Below are positions 9,328-20,760 of a DNA stretch of 64,000 bases, in pieces. A program made the translations under genes and the position numbers. This stretch comes from Cyclaneusma minus (lineage: Eukaryota; Ascomycota; Leotiomycetes; Marthamycetales; Marthamycetaceae): assembly GCA_037179335.1 (NCBI GenBank), contig JAKZHN010000057.1, positions 62,001 to 126,000 of the forward strand, read 5' to 3'. Under the pieces are notes generated by a model. The model did not search any database, was not told the DNA's origin, and worked only from the letters and a program-made list of their open reading frames with translations. Position 1 is the stretch's first letter; each line of letters begins with the position of its first letter.

Positions 9328-12071
9328 TCAGGAAATGCCAATGCTCTGGCTCAGACTGCTCTTGCCCGGCCCCTGCATGCGCTTCAGCGCCCTCAGTTCC
9401 TCTTCCAGCCTTCGCCGTTCCGCTTGCTCAGCCTATTTGCACGAATGTGTTAGCCGGACGTCACCATAATCTGCAAACAAAGATCAAACAAGAAGGCAAA
9501 ACATACCCTCAGCGCCCGCACCCCCTCCGCCCTTGTATCCCTCATCATCTTCTTGAACTCCTCCCGCAACACCCTCGTGCTCGTCCCCACCCTCTCCCCC
9601 GGACTCGTCGCACTCCCCCTATCCCCCGCAGGACTCCTCATCTCCATCCCAATCCCCATGCCCAACCCCCTCACCCTCTCATCCGCCAACTGCTGCTCCA
9701 CCGCCTCCCGTTCATCTCGCAGCCTATCCACGACTCGTTCCAATTCCTCTCGTTCGCGCTCCCACTCCACGCTCGCCTTCGTCATCTCTTCATACTCCGC
9801 CATCATCTCGCGCAATTCGCGGCGCAACACTTCGGTTTTCTGCTTTTCTTCTTCGTTGCTGTCTTTTTGCCTTGCTAGGTTGCGTAAGCTTTCGCATTCT
9901 ACCTTTAAGGCTTGGTTTGCACTCGTCAGGCTGTCAATCTCTCTCTGAATGGCAGGGTTGGCGGCTACTTCAGCAGCTCTCTGAGCGCGTGTTCCGTAGG
10001 CTCCGTCAAGCTCAGCGCGCGCAATCGTAACCTCGGTTTGCAGCCTCGCAACCTCCATATTTGTTCTTTCAAGCTCTTGCTCTTTTTCTTCTAGCTCTTT
10101 TCTCGCATCTTCTTGTTTCTTCTCCGTAGCTTGTCTGGCTTCGGAAGCTTGTGCTAGCAAACCCTCGATGGACGCAATCTGTTTCGACAGATCGGTCTTG
10201 TGCTTCTCGTGTTCTTCCTGTGCGGTAGATAGGCTACGCTGTAACGTAGCTATCTGGCTTTGTTTCTCAGCTAGTGCGTTTCGTACAGTAAGTAGTTCGG
10301 TAGCGCCATCTTGCTCCTTGGTTTCTAGCTCAGAAAGGGCGCTGCTGAGTTGTTCGCGCAGGGTGTCGGCGTCTGCTTCAGTGCGCTCGAGCAAATTCTG
10401 CACTCGTCGCAACTCCTCGGTCTTGGACGTGAGTTCAGCGTCCTTCGTAGCATCAGATTTGCTGTTCAGTTCACGCTGTTGCTTGATCTGGCGCTGCAGC
10501 ACTTTCTTCTGTTCTTTGAGCGACGTAGCTTGTGCATAGAGGTCTTGCACTTTTGCAGAGAAACCGGAGAGTGTAAAGGGGCTGGGGGAACGCATGCCAT
10601 CGTCATCAGACATGTCGGAATCTTCTTGGCCGTTTTGCTGGCGCAGTTGACGACGCTGGAGCTTTTGTTGACGTAGCTCTTCTTCGCCAGATTGGATGAT
10701 GTCCCAGAGGCCCATGAGGACGGTCTCGACTTGTTCGAGATCGTCTTGGTTGGCGGATGCCTTGGTAGAGGCGGCTGCTGTGCGTTCGAGCTCGGATTCG
10801 ATGGTGCCGATGCTGTTTTGGAAGAATGTGAGCTGCTCGCGGAGGCTTTGGCCGGTGAGCTCAGGGGGTTGGGGAAGTGAGGGGTCGTAGGGGAGGAGGA
10901 GGCCACGGATTTCGCGGTTGATTTGCTCGACTTCTTCTTCCATGGCCATCTCCTCTTCTTCGTGTCGTAAGGATGTCCGTTGCTGTTCTTCGTCGATAAT
11001 CTGAATACCCCTTTCTAGGAAATCGAGATGTGGAAGCAGCGCCTTTCCATCCATGTTTTTCTCGGCCGGCAATTGAGGAGGTTGCATATGAGCATCTTCG
11101 CGATCCGGGTTTGCCTTGATCATGACCTCCCTCAGCTTATTATTCAGCTCCTCCAACTTCTGCGCCGTCTGCGTAATAGCTTTGATATGCTCCTCCGACT
11201 TGCCGCTTGTCGATGGCCTCACACGATCCAAACTGTTCCTCCCCGAGCTCAGCCCCTCCAGCAGCCTATCCGCGCTCGAATACAAACTCCTCTCATCAAA
11301 GAAATTCGCCTCGGGCACCGGCTCCACACTACTCCTCCGATTCGAGTACGTATACATACTCTCCGGACTCCCCGGAATCCCCGGCTGCGCATTCTTGTAC
11401 GCCTCGGGCACTCTCTTCGGCCCCTTATGCGTCATCTGCAACACGCCCGCCGTATGCTCCAGCAAGCGTCGTTGCGGTTCCATCAGACGTTTCTCGAGCT
11501 GCCAAAGTTCCTGCGCCAGCTGTTCGCACTTCCTCTCACTAGCCACACGCTCCTGATCCGCTTCCTTCAGCTGATCAGAAGCGCGATTGCCGCCCAACAA
11601 ACTCCTCCTCTTATCACCCGCATTATACAACCTGGACATGCTCACAGCCGCATCGCGATACTTGCTCTGCACGGCCAGATTCTGTCTCGTCTGCTCAATC
11701 CTTGCTGTCAAGCTCTTACACATCTTCTTCAACTCATCCACCTCCTCCTGCGAGAAGATCACAAACTCCTTTGAATCGCTCAGCGCCGTCTCGACCAGCA
11801 AATGTACCTGCACCGAATCATTCAGATTCAGCAGTGCCGAGCTCTGCGTCCTTGCCGGATTCAGCGGATTGGTGTAATTGGCATTGGGCGCATCGAAGCC
11901 GTTGAGGATATCTTGTCGGTAGCCGTCGAGCACCGAGTCGGCGCGCGGCGAGGGGAGGTTGCGCATAGCTCGTTCGTAGACTTCTTCGCGGGCGCTGGCT
12001 GACATGTCGCGAGATCCGCCGGCGCTGCTGCTATTGCCGTTTGGCACAGGGCGTCTGTTGTAGCCGTTCAT
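9328..12071 (-). CDS. Uds1-domain (up-regulated during septation) coiled-coil protein
   Basis: Exon 1 12071-9507 and exon 2 9432-9328 give 889 aa. The start MNGYNRRPVPNG is chosen because upstream in-frame codons look like 5' UTR. Residues about 95-215 hold the conserved Uds1 block (HLLVETALSDSKEFVI, SQEEVDELKKMCKSL, QNLAVQSKYRDAAVSM). The rest, from about 270 to 870, is a nearly continuous heptad-rich coiled coil (EEL, LEE, Gln-rich), with an acidic DSDMSDDDG linker. Family knowledge: these proteins belong to a fungal group named after a fission-yeast septation-induced gene, and the fold suggests a cytoskeletal or septum scaffold. The small 34-codon last exon (ending SQSIGIS) follows a GTATGT donor and TAG acceptor; the unspliced frame ends 20 codons later and is less coiled-coil-like. 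The function beyond scaffolding is unknown. Confidence 0.85.
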
Positions 12072-13738
12072 GGTGAATGTGGCACTGCAGCCTCCTCCAC
12101 CACTACTCGCAGTTTGCGCAAAGTTGGGGATGTGCCAGGGACCGCGGGCGTCTGGAAAGGGGCGCACTCTCAGGCGTTGCTGGGTATTCGAAAGATGGTG
12201 GAGAAAAGGCAGAGCCTTGTAGAGAAGCGGCGCAAGCCGAAGCCTTTGGAATTGCACTTTTGAAGATTGGGAAATCGAGATGCGCTGCGTCGTTGCTATG
12301 TTCGGTGTGTTCGTTGCGTGGTGGGAGATATCCTTGTCGCTAGGCGCCCGAGGTCATCGCATGCCTTTCGCAGTCAACCACGGATTCTTTCTCGCAACCT
12401 CAAAAAATCCAGCCCAACAGAATCCTCAACTCTCGTTGCCGGTCGTCCTTCTCGTCGCACAGCCCGTCGCTTCGTCTCGTGTTATGTGCCGTCTGTCACA
12501 CTCAAATCCGTCGTCGTCGTCTCGACTCGTCTCGACTCGTCGGATGTTCTGCGCCACAGTCGCACCGACACTGAGCCCGTCTCGCTGAGTCTTAAGTAAA
12601 CCTCCGTTGCGTCCAAATCCTTTGCGAAATCAACACCCACAAAGCACAGATAACAATAATATCAGGACCAATATTGGATAAAGGGACTGTGCTTCCAAAA
12701 ATTGAGATGGAAGAGGGTCTGGATAAACGTCCCAAAATCAATTGAACCCCAAGGGAACGTAATCTAATTTGGCAGACCCCCCCAGCAGCGCCAATTCGGA
12801 ATCCTTTCAATCAAATGGCGGGCCCCCGGATCGGACAAAGAGACGGTCCCCAGCTTCCTGCAGCCAAGCGGCTTCGCTGTCAGGTACCGAATTCGCGGCT
12901 AGCAATCCAAATACTTTACTGGGCATGTGGAAGACGCGAACTTTTGGAAGTGCCGAACTCCTCTTTACGCGGCGAGGAATGTGTTTGCACTTCATGTTTC
13001 GGGTCTTTCTCAATATCCCGATTGACTGCCAAGTTAACAAATCCAATGTGCACTCCGAGTTCAGGGATGAAATTAACCTTATTTTTATCTAGTCCCAAAG
13101 GGGCCAGCGGGGCGGCCACGATGGCTGTAAGGGGCGCAATCCCAGCCCGATCTGACGCGTTTTGGCAAAGCTGTCAAGACGTCTCCAGTCAGGGATGAAG
13201 CTCGCGGAGGTCATGGAGCCTGTGCTTCATGAAGCCAGGCAGCTGTCACATTTGGCAAGCAAGAAACGGCGTAGCCATGGCTCAGTGGCTCGCTACTTAT
13301 CGAAATTTAGACTGTCAGTCTTGTCAGAGACAGAAAATACGATATCAGTTTTCTGTGGCGTCAATCACGGTGAGACTTCAAGCAGGTGCGATGAATTGGG
13401 TTTTTCGAACATGGCTCAAGCCGGAGGCGGAGGTTATGCAATTATTGGTGTTTATTATATGCTATGATGCTGTACAGACCGAAAAACTCCATGCTGAGCG
13501 GAATTTTCGTGGTGTCGAATGAGAAGCCCAACTCCAACGCAACAACGAACGCTCCGAGCTCCGCGCTGGATAGAACAGAACCATGAAACCGTCGTCGCAA
13601 GCCGTCGCCAACCATTGGAACTGACCGTTACCCGCTAGACCAGAAGTCGTCTCCAAGAACCACAGTCTGCCAATGTTCCAACCTTCGACGGAGAGGAGAA
13701 ACCATCCGGACCCAAGAATTTACAAACCAAAGCCCTGC
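12072..13738. other. intergenic, no gene recognised
   Basis: This 1.7-kb stretch holds the promoter of the Uds1 gene and the 3' flank of the F-box/LRR gene. Short forward frames at 12267-12599, 12815-13198 and 13162-13522 overlap in several phases and carry no domain. No tRNA-like fold, tandem array or inverted repeat stands out. Confidence 0.45.
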
Positions 13739-15854
13739 TCAGCGCTTAAACATATACAACCCATACATCCCCCCCACCTCCTGCCTCGCCACCGGTACCT
13801 TCCTCATCCCCCAATAACAAGCCCCCATCTTCCAATCCCTGCGTCCACTATCCCCCAGTCTCGTCTTCCTCTCGTCTTCCCACTCTTGATCTTTTTGCAC
13901 TTCCTCCGCGCTCTTCACTAAGCTCAGTGAAATGGATCCAGACGTTGCGCGAACCCCAGCCTTCGACCAATCCCTAACCAACCAAGCCCGTCTCCCCGCT
14001 TCCTTGGCAACCCATCCAAAGCGCTCGCATGATTTCGGCGATCGGTAGAGCGCAGATGCGACGTCGCTGTTTACTTCGAGGACTTCGAGCGGGGAGGAGC
14101 GGGAGGTGAGAATTGGTGTGGAGGCGCTGAAGAGCGTTGAGAGGTCGAGGTCTCTTGTCGACAGATCAGATATATCCAAGTAGGTGAGTGTCGAAGGCGG
14201 CCACTTTTCAGCTTCCTCTATCTTTGCTTTTTCCTCCTCGTTTTCCTCCCCGTCGCTCTCGACAGGCCGTCCCCGTTGCAAAAGCATAATAACATCACCA
14301 ATAAAAAGGTGTCTCCCCACACCCAATTCCTCCAGCCTTCCCATCAGCGGAAACAGCAGTTTCACATGGTCAGCCGTCATCTTACTCCCCTTCAAATTCA
14401 GACTCTTCAGTTTCTTACCACGCTTCCCACCCATCACTTTCAACACATTCCCCACTTCATCAGAGCTTAGCATTTCGTAGCTTTTAGCATCGACAGATAG
14501 ATTCAAGTAGACGAGACTGTCGCGCGCAGCTGGATGGCTGACGATAAAGCCCTCGACCGCTTCGCCTGACAATCGTCCGCATCTGCTGAGATTCAAATGG
14601 CTCAAGCGTGCTGTATGGGGGATTAGGGATAGTGCTTTTGCGTTGATGCGCGTGTGCGCTACGTCCAAATGCGTCAGATTTGGCAATCTGGGAAGTAGGT
14701 TCTCGAATACCGATTCATTCAAAATTGTGCATTCGTGCAAGCTCAATCTTGTAATGCTCAGCAATTCCGGAATTTCAGGATTTGCGCCAGAGAAGATATT
14801 GGACATGGCATCGCGGAAATCGGCAGAAGAACAAGCACAAAAATCGAGGGCTTGGAGGCGTCCTAAGGAGCCGTTGAAAAGCTTGGTCAGCACGGCTTCG
14901 GAGAGATCGACGTCGATGTGTTCTTGTGCGAGGAATTCTTGTAGGTTGGGCGTGAGGGAAAGGCAGTCCAGGAGTGTTTGCGATGTTAGGTTTTGAATGG
15001 AGCGGCGCTCGCGGGCGGTCATGCCCGAGTGGCGAGGGTTGAAGTGCGAGAAGTCGAGGCGGCGGACCATGGTGCCTAGGGCGGGGTATTTCTTGGTGGT
15101 GTTTAGGAATTTGATGAAGATGGTTGAGTGTGGGATGGTGATGTTCTTGTAGAGGGTCGCGAGGGTTGCGGAATGGATGGTTCGGGAGGTTAGGAGAAGG
15201 GCCATGAGATCCATGTTTCGGGGGGTAAAGCCGTTTGGTGGTATATCCATTGAGAGATGCTCGATAATGGGGTCTAGAGTATATGGTTAGCCGTATGAAG
15301 AGTTTTTGGGTAGATTACGGGGACTCACCTATAAGTTCCGTAGGCAATCGTTCGAAAGGGGACTTTCCAGCTGAGAATACCCCATCTTTGCCCTTATTGT
15401 TCTCGGCGGATACTGGAGAGAGGGCTGGCTGTTCCGGTGCGGTCTCCCAATCCCAGCTCTTCACTCTGATCCTGAGATCACTAAAGCTCTTACTAGCAAT
15501 CTTCCCACGAACGTTGATCTGCTTCCAGCCTTTGAAGTGGCCACAGGGACAAACACATCCTCGCAGAGAAGTATCAGGGTTGATCAAGGAATCCATATTG
15601 CTCGAGGCTTGTTGGATTTCAACTCGTGGCGACTCAGGTGTCTCGTCCTCGATAGCCTCTTCGTTGGTCCTGGCCAAGGAAGAATCTTTCGTATCGATGA
15701 ACGACTGGGCCACGTCGCTGCAACTATTTTCTTTCAGTGAGCAGAAGGAGGATAAGCGCTCATGCTTCGCTACCTTTTCCTCAGCAGGACTCATCTTCCT
15801 CTCGATGGAGGCGCCGCGCATTAGCGGCGGCGGGGAAGTGGGCGTGACAGCCAT
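13739..15854 (-). CDS. F-box / leucine-rich-repeat protein
   Basis: Exon 1 15854-15329 and exon 2 15273-13739 give 686 aa. A degenerate F-box spans the junction at about residues 168-215: SPFERLPTELIDPIIEHLS continuing through LMALLLTSRTIHSATLATLY. Splicing (ATAG|GTGAGT to CTAG) is required to assemble it. Residues about 260-560 contain irregular LRRs such as LPNLTHLDVAHTRIN, TARLSHLNLSRCGRLS and GKKLKSLNLKGSKMT. The N-terminal 165 residues are low-complexity Ser/Glu with a CVCPCGHFKG cysteine knuckle. The C-terminus KMGACYWGMRKVP is conserved-looking. Such proteins usually serve as SCF ubiquitin-ligase adaptors through Skp1; the target is unknown. No start ambiguity: MAVTPTSPPP is the first ATG after an upstream stop. 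Confidence 0.8.
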
Positions 15855-18022
15855 CTCGAGATACTCGCTTGGCGGTATGGCGATACTTTTGGCGGAACCT
15901 CAAATGGTGAGAGAAGGGGAGCAAATGACAGCAAAGTGAGAAACACAGGGCAGATTCTTTGGACGAAAGAGGCACTTGTGGCCCTAGTATTAGTCAAAGA
16001 AATGCAGGCTGATAGGTTGTCTGGGGAAGGAATGCGGGGAAATTGAGGCGCCTTCCGAAACAGGAGAGAAACCTCAAATAAAGAGAGAAGGAGATACTTG
16101 TACACCTAGCTATATTGGTGGCGAGTCGGTGGTGGTGGACTCGAGGGCGATTGTGTAATGGAAACGCCTGCGACTCGATCTTTTTTGGTGGATTCGAGCA
16201 GCTGATGTGATGCGCCCCTCGCGCACGGAGGAAAGCTTGGCCTGCCACGCCAGCCACCCGCCTCCCAGGTCCAGAGCACAGGCTCTCTGCAGCCCTATTC
16301 CACACCTCATGACCCCGAAGCATGAACTGGCGGAACTGCCAAAGCCCCAGTGCCCTTTCAATCGTCAATGCGGATTGCGGGTTGCCTGAGTACCGAGCCA
16401 CCGAGTCCGAGATTCGTCTCTCAGGGCCGACGTTGACCGTTGATGGCCGAGATGGCCAGCTGGCGCCCCTCAAATCTACCTATTGGAGTATAACTTTCAA
16501 GTCCGGACTCATCCAAGTCCCGGTGTTTTGTCGTTTTCTCGTCGACTTCAATTTCCGATGCCGTTTGTCAAGTAATGCTCTCGCCCTGGAAAGCTTCTGT
16601 CATAGGAACCTACCCAGTGGGGGATTCTGGATGCAGACTGCTGTGCCTCGTACTCAACATCTGGCGGTGAGCTGTACAAATCAAATTCGAGCTCCTTCTC
16701 CTGAGTCCTACAAATAAGGATCATCCAGATACTTGACGACCTCGTCCTCCGCTCTCGGATTGACATCTCGATGTCTGGTGGAGTAGTGGATCTACCGCGG
16801 TCGGACAATGTGGAGAGAGGGCCTGGGGTCGGATCCATCCCCGATATCCGATCATCTGATAACCAGTTGAACTTCTGTTTCATCTGCTTATATTCGGGTC
16901 GTTCTTTTTAGAAAGAATTTCAGCCCCCGTCCAAGTTGTTCGAACTTCTCCAGATACCTCAATGATTGCTGATTTGCTTGCAATAATACAGTAGGGTACT
17001 AGGTCCTTCGAGAGTGTCAAGTTACTCTCTCCCCTTTTGCTACTCTTCCCCCACATCACTTCACTTGGTTTTAAAACCATTCTTTTTCCTGTCCCTTTTA
17101 CACTATGACTCGGGAAATATCAGGCCACTGTGTATAATAACTAGCCCTTGATTGGTTGTTCAACATCTGCATTCCTTTCCATCTGCCAGCTTGGTGATCT
17201 GCTCCCGCTCTGTTGCAGTTTTCTGTGTAATTGTCGTCATTGGCTTCCATCATTGGACATGGTTCCAATATTAATGAGAGGGATTGATTGCTTGGGCGCC
17301 ACTTATAAGTCCCCATAATCTGGTTGGTCCTAGTTCTCAAGTTACTTGAAGTTGAGAAAGACGAAGTGAACCTATGATCTATCCCTCTGGTCACTCGAAG
17401 CAACACTTTATGGAGAGCCCAAACACAGCTGCAAAGTGGCAGGTCAACTCGGGGCAATGGCAGACTGCAGAGTAGAAACTTGCAACCTGGGAATTCCTCA
17501 CTACCTACCTATGAAACTCGCCTCTTTTCCTTGCTCACTATCCCCGAGCCAGAGGGAGGCTACTAGTATCGATAAATCCACATCTCAGGAGACGAGGGCC
17601 TAAGCGCGTGGCCACCGCAAACGTGACATTTCGAGGGGCACGAGCTGCGCTTGATTTGTTGTTTAGCGCATCAAACATCCACGTCTTTGACTTTCTGCGC
17701 CGAACCTTCGCGCAGCAACACATATACGTGACCGCAAGTACAGGTCGCAAAGGTCAGGGAACCCGTAAGTTGCGCCAAGTACATTTTGTGTCCACCGCTC
17801 CAAGGTCCTCCGGTTCCCCCTCTTCAACCCCCTTCAACTCCGCCGCATATCGAGCTTCTTCACCCCTCCGAGCCCACACGCTCAACGAGCTCCCAGTTCC
17901 TAGAATAAGAGAAATTGTATGCCGCCTGCCAGCTAACTCATCATAGAGATCTAGTTCTTTCTGTCTCGCAGCTCGCAGCCTCAAGACCCTCGATCGTAGA
18001 TCATTTGTCCTTGCCGATCAAC
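15855..18022. other. 2.2-kb intergenic region, no gene recognised
   Basis: It lies between two divergently transcribed genes and should contain both promoters. Frames on either strand are short, overlap and lack known domains (for example 15994-16473 minus, 16322-16717 plus, 17098-17457 minus). I found no repeat or RNA signature. An open frame continues 36 codons upstream of the next gene's chosen ATG. Confidence 0.4.
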
Positions 18023-18892
18023 ATGGTTGATTCAGCAGCAAGGAAACGCCGCGCGAGCTCAAAGAGCGGCTCTGCGCCCAAGCGTCGAGTTCCCCAAAGC
18101 ACCTCTGGCGATGCTGCCGCGGACGGCGCCGTTGGAACAGCCGCTGAGAACGAAGAAACCGAGGATGGCGATACTGCCTCCTCGAATGGCGCTGTCATGA
18201 CAGCTGGCCAGAACGAAGATCCCGAGGATGGCGATGCTGCCTCGCACGGCGTTGTCAAGATTGGCAACGCTGTGTATCTTAAGTCGGTATTCCATGAATA
18301 CTGGACCCAAAACGACGAGAGGGCACTGCAATCTGCAAGCTGCCCACCCGCAATCCTGGCATCGATTGAATGGCACCCGAAAGCCAGCCCTTGCTGGAGA
18401 AAATGTCAAAACGCCTATGGCACAATGGCACAAGCGATCCGCGCAAACCCCCTGCTCTCACGATACGCCCCTTTCCTACTCGAATTGGAGCAAGCAGAGT
18501 TTACGACAGAGGGCCAGGACGAGAGTGCATGGGGCATTCTCCCTGTTGATGTCAACCTGGTGAACGGAGCATGGGATAGGTCGGCCGACAGATTTGGAAG
18601 GCAAACTCTGAAGGAACGCCGCTACATGATCGGAACACTCCCACATCTAGGGGGCGGCATTCCGCTACTTGAGATGGAGTTGCAACAACTGGTCGAAGCT
18701 GGTTGGCGATGGTCTGAGCGAGTTAGACGCAAGAGGGCCAACAAGGAGGCTGCATTGGCACTCGCAGACGACGACGCGTCCGACGAGGACGAGGTGTTCT
18801 TCTCGGCACCTCTGAGTCCTCTGAGCGTGTCTAGCGCCACTTGGGCTGAGGCGGAAGTGGAATTCCACCCGGCCGAGCGCGCACTGTGTTGA
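18023..18892 (+). CDS. hypothetical protein with acidic N-terminal repeats
   Basis: Single exon, 289 aa from MVDSAARKRR; the same frame is open to 17915 but the ATG at 18023 (AACATGG) starts a typical basic, nuclear-type leader (ARKRRASSKSG, APKRR). Residues about 30-75 are three imperfect copies of a roughly 21-aa acidic unit of the type ENEETEDGDTAS / QNEDPEDGDAAS. Residues about 80-230 look globular: KIGNAVYLKSVFHEYW, SPCWRKCQNAYGTMAQAI, WGILPVDVNLVNGAWDRSADRFGRQT, with regular Trp positions. The C-terminus is Arg/Ala then acidic (DDDASDEDEVFF). I do not recognise the family. Codon bias and frame length support a real gene; nuclear location is an inference from the basic motif. Confidence 0.6.
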   Translation: MVDSAARKRRASSKSGSAPKRRVPQSTSGDAAADGAVGTAAENEETEDGDTASSNGAVMTAGQNEDPEDGDAASHGVVKIGNAVYLKSVFHEYWTQNDERALQSASCPPAILASIEWHPKASPCWRKCQNAYGTMAQAIRANPLLSRYAPFLLELEQAEFTTEGQDESAWGILPVDVNLVNGAWDRSADRFGRQTLKERRYMIGTLPHLGGGIPLLEMELQQLVEAGWRWSERVRRKRANKEAALALADDDASDEDEVFFSAPLSPLSVSSATWAEAEVEFHPAERALC

Positions 18893-19440
18893 TCGTGTAG
18901 CTTAAATAGGGAAAGAAATCATGAAATTCACCTACTCTGTATATTGTGATTATCATGATTTATCGTGCTATGTTGAGTGAAAATATGAACAAAAAGTGAG
19001 ACCGATTATTGCTACCTATGCCCACTTGGGTTTTCAAAAGGTTTGGAAAGGAGGCTGGTAAGTGCACCAATAAAAAAAGGCAAGCTCCGTGCGGAAAAAC
19101 AGCCACTTTCTTCCACAGAATATTGGCGGAGACTCGTTCACAGAATGGAAAGATTAGCAAAGATAGCTCCCACCAAATCAGTCGCAGCGAAACATAGTAT
19201 GTTCGAAACTTCCCAACTGTCAACTTCTACAACGGAAGTTCCTTCCAAACGAATTTTCCATTCTGAATTCGACGGCATGGTCTTTTTCAAACAAAGGTAC
19301 GTACCGTGGCTCATACTATCGAGCCCTGAGTGATCTTGGGTTTGGTCAAGACTAAAGTCACATTTAACACACCTCCATTCCCGCAAAAGGCTCTATATCA
19401 AGGCATTTAAAAAAAGTTATAGCCTCGCAATATCTCAAGC

Positions 19441-20494
19441 CAGTTTTATACAAGTCTCTGATGTCTGGTAAACGGCAGACGTGTTGTACATGAATATGTG
19501 TGGAATTTCATTTCTCTGTCTTTGTATATCTTTTAAAAGGAAAAGAAGAGGCGTTGCCGCGTTCTGGAAAAATGACTTTTGGGATGTGAAGCTGTCGATG
19601 TGCTACAAAACCTTGGGTGGTTTCATGGACAGGATGCCGCAGTGGTTTTGTTGCACTATGACAAGTTCACATCGCTCCCCCTGTGCCTGGATGTGAACTT
19701 GGTCGGCATGCAACAAAAGGCAGAAGAGCTACCTATACCCCAGTACGCCTATTTCGGCATGCAAAAAAGGGCTATGTGAACTTGGTCGACGCACAACAAA
19801 ACCTCTCATGGTCAGGGGCCGTCCCAAAGGCTAAGCGCAGCCCCCGCCGACTCCATAACTTTTAAACTTACCAGGCTAGTCTCCTAGTCTCCTAGTCTCC
19901 TACAGGGTACGGGAATCTAATCAGGTTTAGATAAACTTTTAGATAATATCTTAAGATAGATTTTATCTAAGGGGGTCCCTAGATAAGATATAATGCTAAA
20001 AATTCAAATTTTGTTGCACGTCGACGTTAGAAAATCGTTAAAAAACTGGTTTTTAGAGCTCCGACGTGCAATAAAACATTTAAGGTTTAGCTAGCGCCAA
20101 AAATAAGAATTAAAATTATTACTAATCCCAATCCGGGAATTTTTTTCCGCGATTTTAAAATCCCAGGAGCGATTTAGCCAGCCCCTATTATAATCAGCTT
20201 TGCACAAGACCCCGGTGCCCAAACACAGACATGTTATACATCAGTCGATTGTGAATTTTTCGAGCGTCACTCGGCGGCACTATTTGACGTTGTCTTGAAA
20301 CCCATTTTTTTTTTAAAAAAAATCACTTGCGCTGTGAAGCTGTCGATGTGGGACAAAACTTCGGGACAGTACGGGTGGGAGGTGGACTTGGGAGGGAGGT
20401 GAACTTGCTGATGTGCAACGAATTGATTATGTATTCCGTGCGTCCAGGTGAACATCATGTTGGGGATGTGAACTTGTCGACATGCAACAAAACC
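19441..20494 (-). repeat. dispersed element family, copies A and B (header box plus core repeats)
   Basis: Header boxes of the family GGCGTGTTATACATCA lie at 19477-19493 and 20227-20243, each about 30 nt after a TTTATACAA-like motif. Core repeats follow, mostly as the complement of the 37-39 kb array (GTGAACTTGTCGATG then TGCAACAAAA): 19583-19612, 19690-19719, 19773-19803, 20331-20360, 20398-20425, 20465-20494; one at 19644-19673 is in the opposite sense. A T10A8 tract lies at 20305-20322. No ORF is carried. Strand refers to the majority of cores. Confidence 0.75.
20009..20077. repeat. inverted pair of half-core repeats (foldback)
   Basis: TTTTGTTGCACGTCG at about 20009-20024 faces its near complement CGACGTGCAATAAAAC at 20062-20077, separated by 37 bp. 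It lies inside the AT-rich patch between element copies A and B. Confidence 0.7.
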
Positions 20495-20760
20495 AAAGAT
20501 CCCCTATCCGTCTCGCCCAACCGCAGCGCGCCACAATACTGTCCCAAAATGCTCCCAGCTTCAATCATCATGTTGTCCTTTTCCTCGCTTCATCGTCACA
20601 AACGGCGTGCTGAGTCAAAAGTCACTTATTCCACAACAAAACACCTCACACGCATGACAAAAAAAGTGCTTTAATTGTACCATCTCTGCCTTGCCATGCC
20701 ACAAAATCCTCACACACGCAACCCAATCACCCACGCATCTCCTCTCCCCCCCAAAGAAAC

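Larger units (their letters stand above)
18893..20760. other. intergenic carrying dispersed-repeat elements and an AT-rich patch
   Basis: No gene is recognised. The first 500 bp are 3' flank of the preceding gene. From 19441 the region holds two header boxes and a run of core repeats, annotated separately. Between them, 19870-20200, lies an AT-rich patch with the triplicated CTAGTCTC motif (19878-19903) and the inverted core pair at 20009-20077. TTTTAAA-rich composition there suggests RIP-like decay. Confidence 0.5.

Noticed and set aside
11028..11774. 248-aa forward ORF opposite the Uds1 gene
   Set aside because: Shadow of the GC-biased coding strand of the coiled-coil gene; Arg/Leu/Pro/His-rich composition typical of antisense frames.
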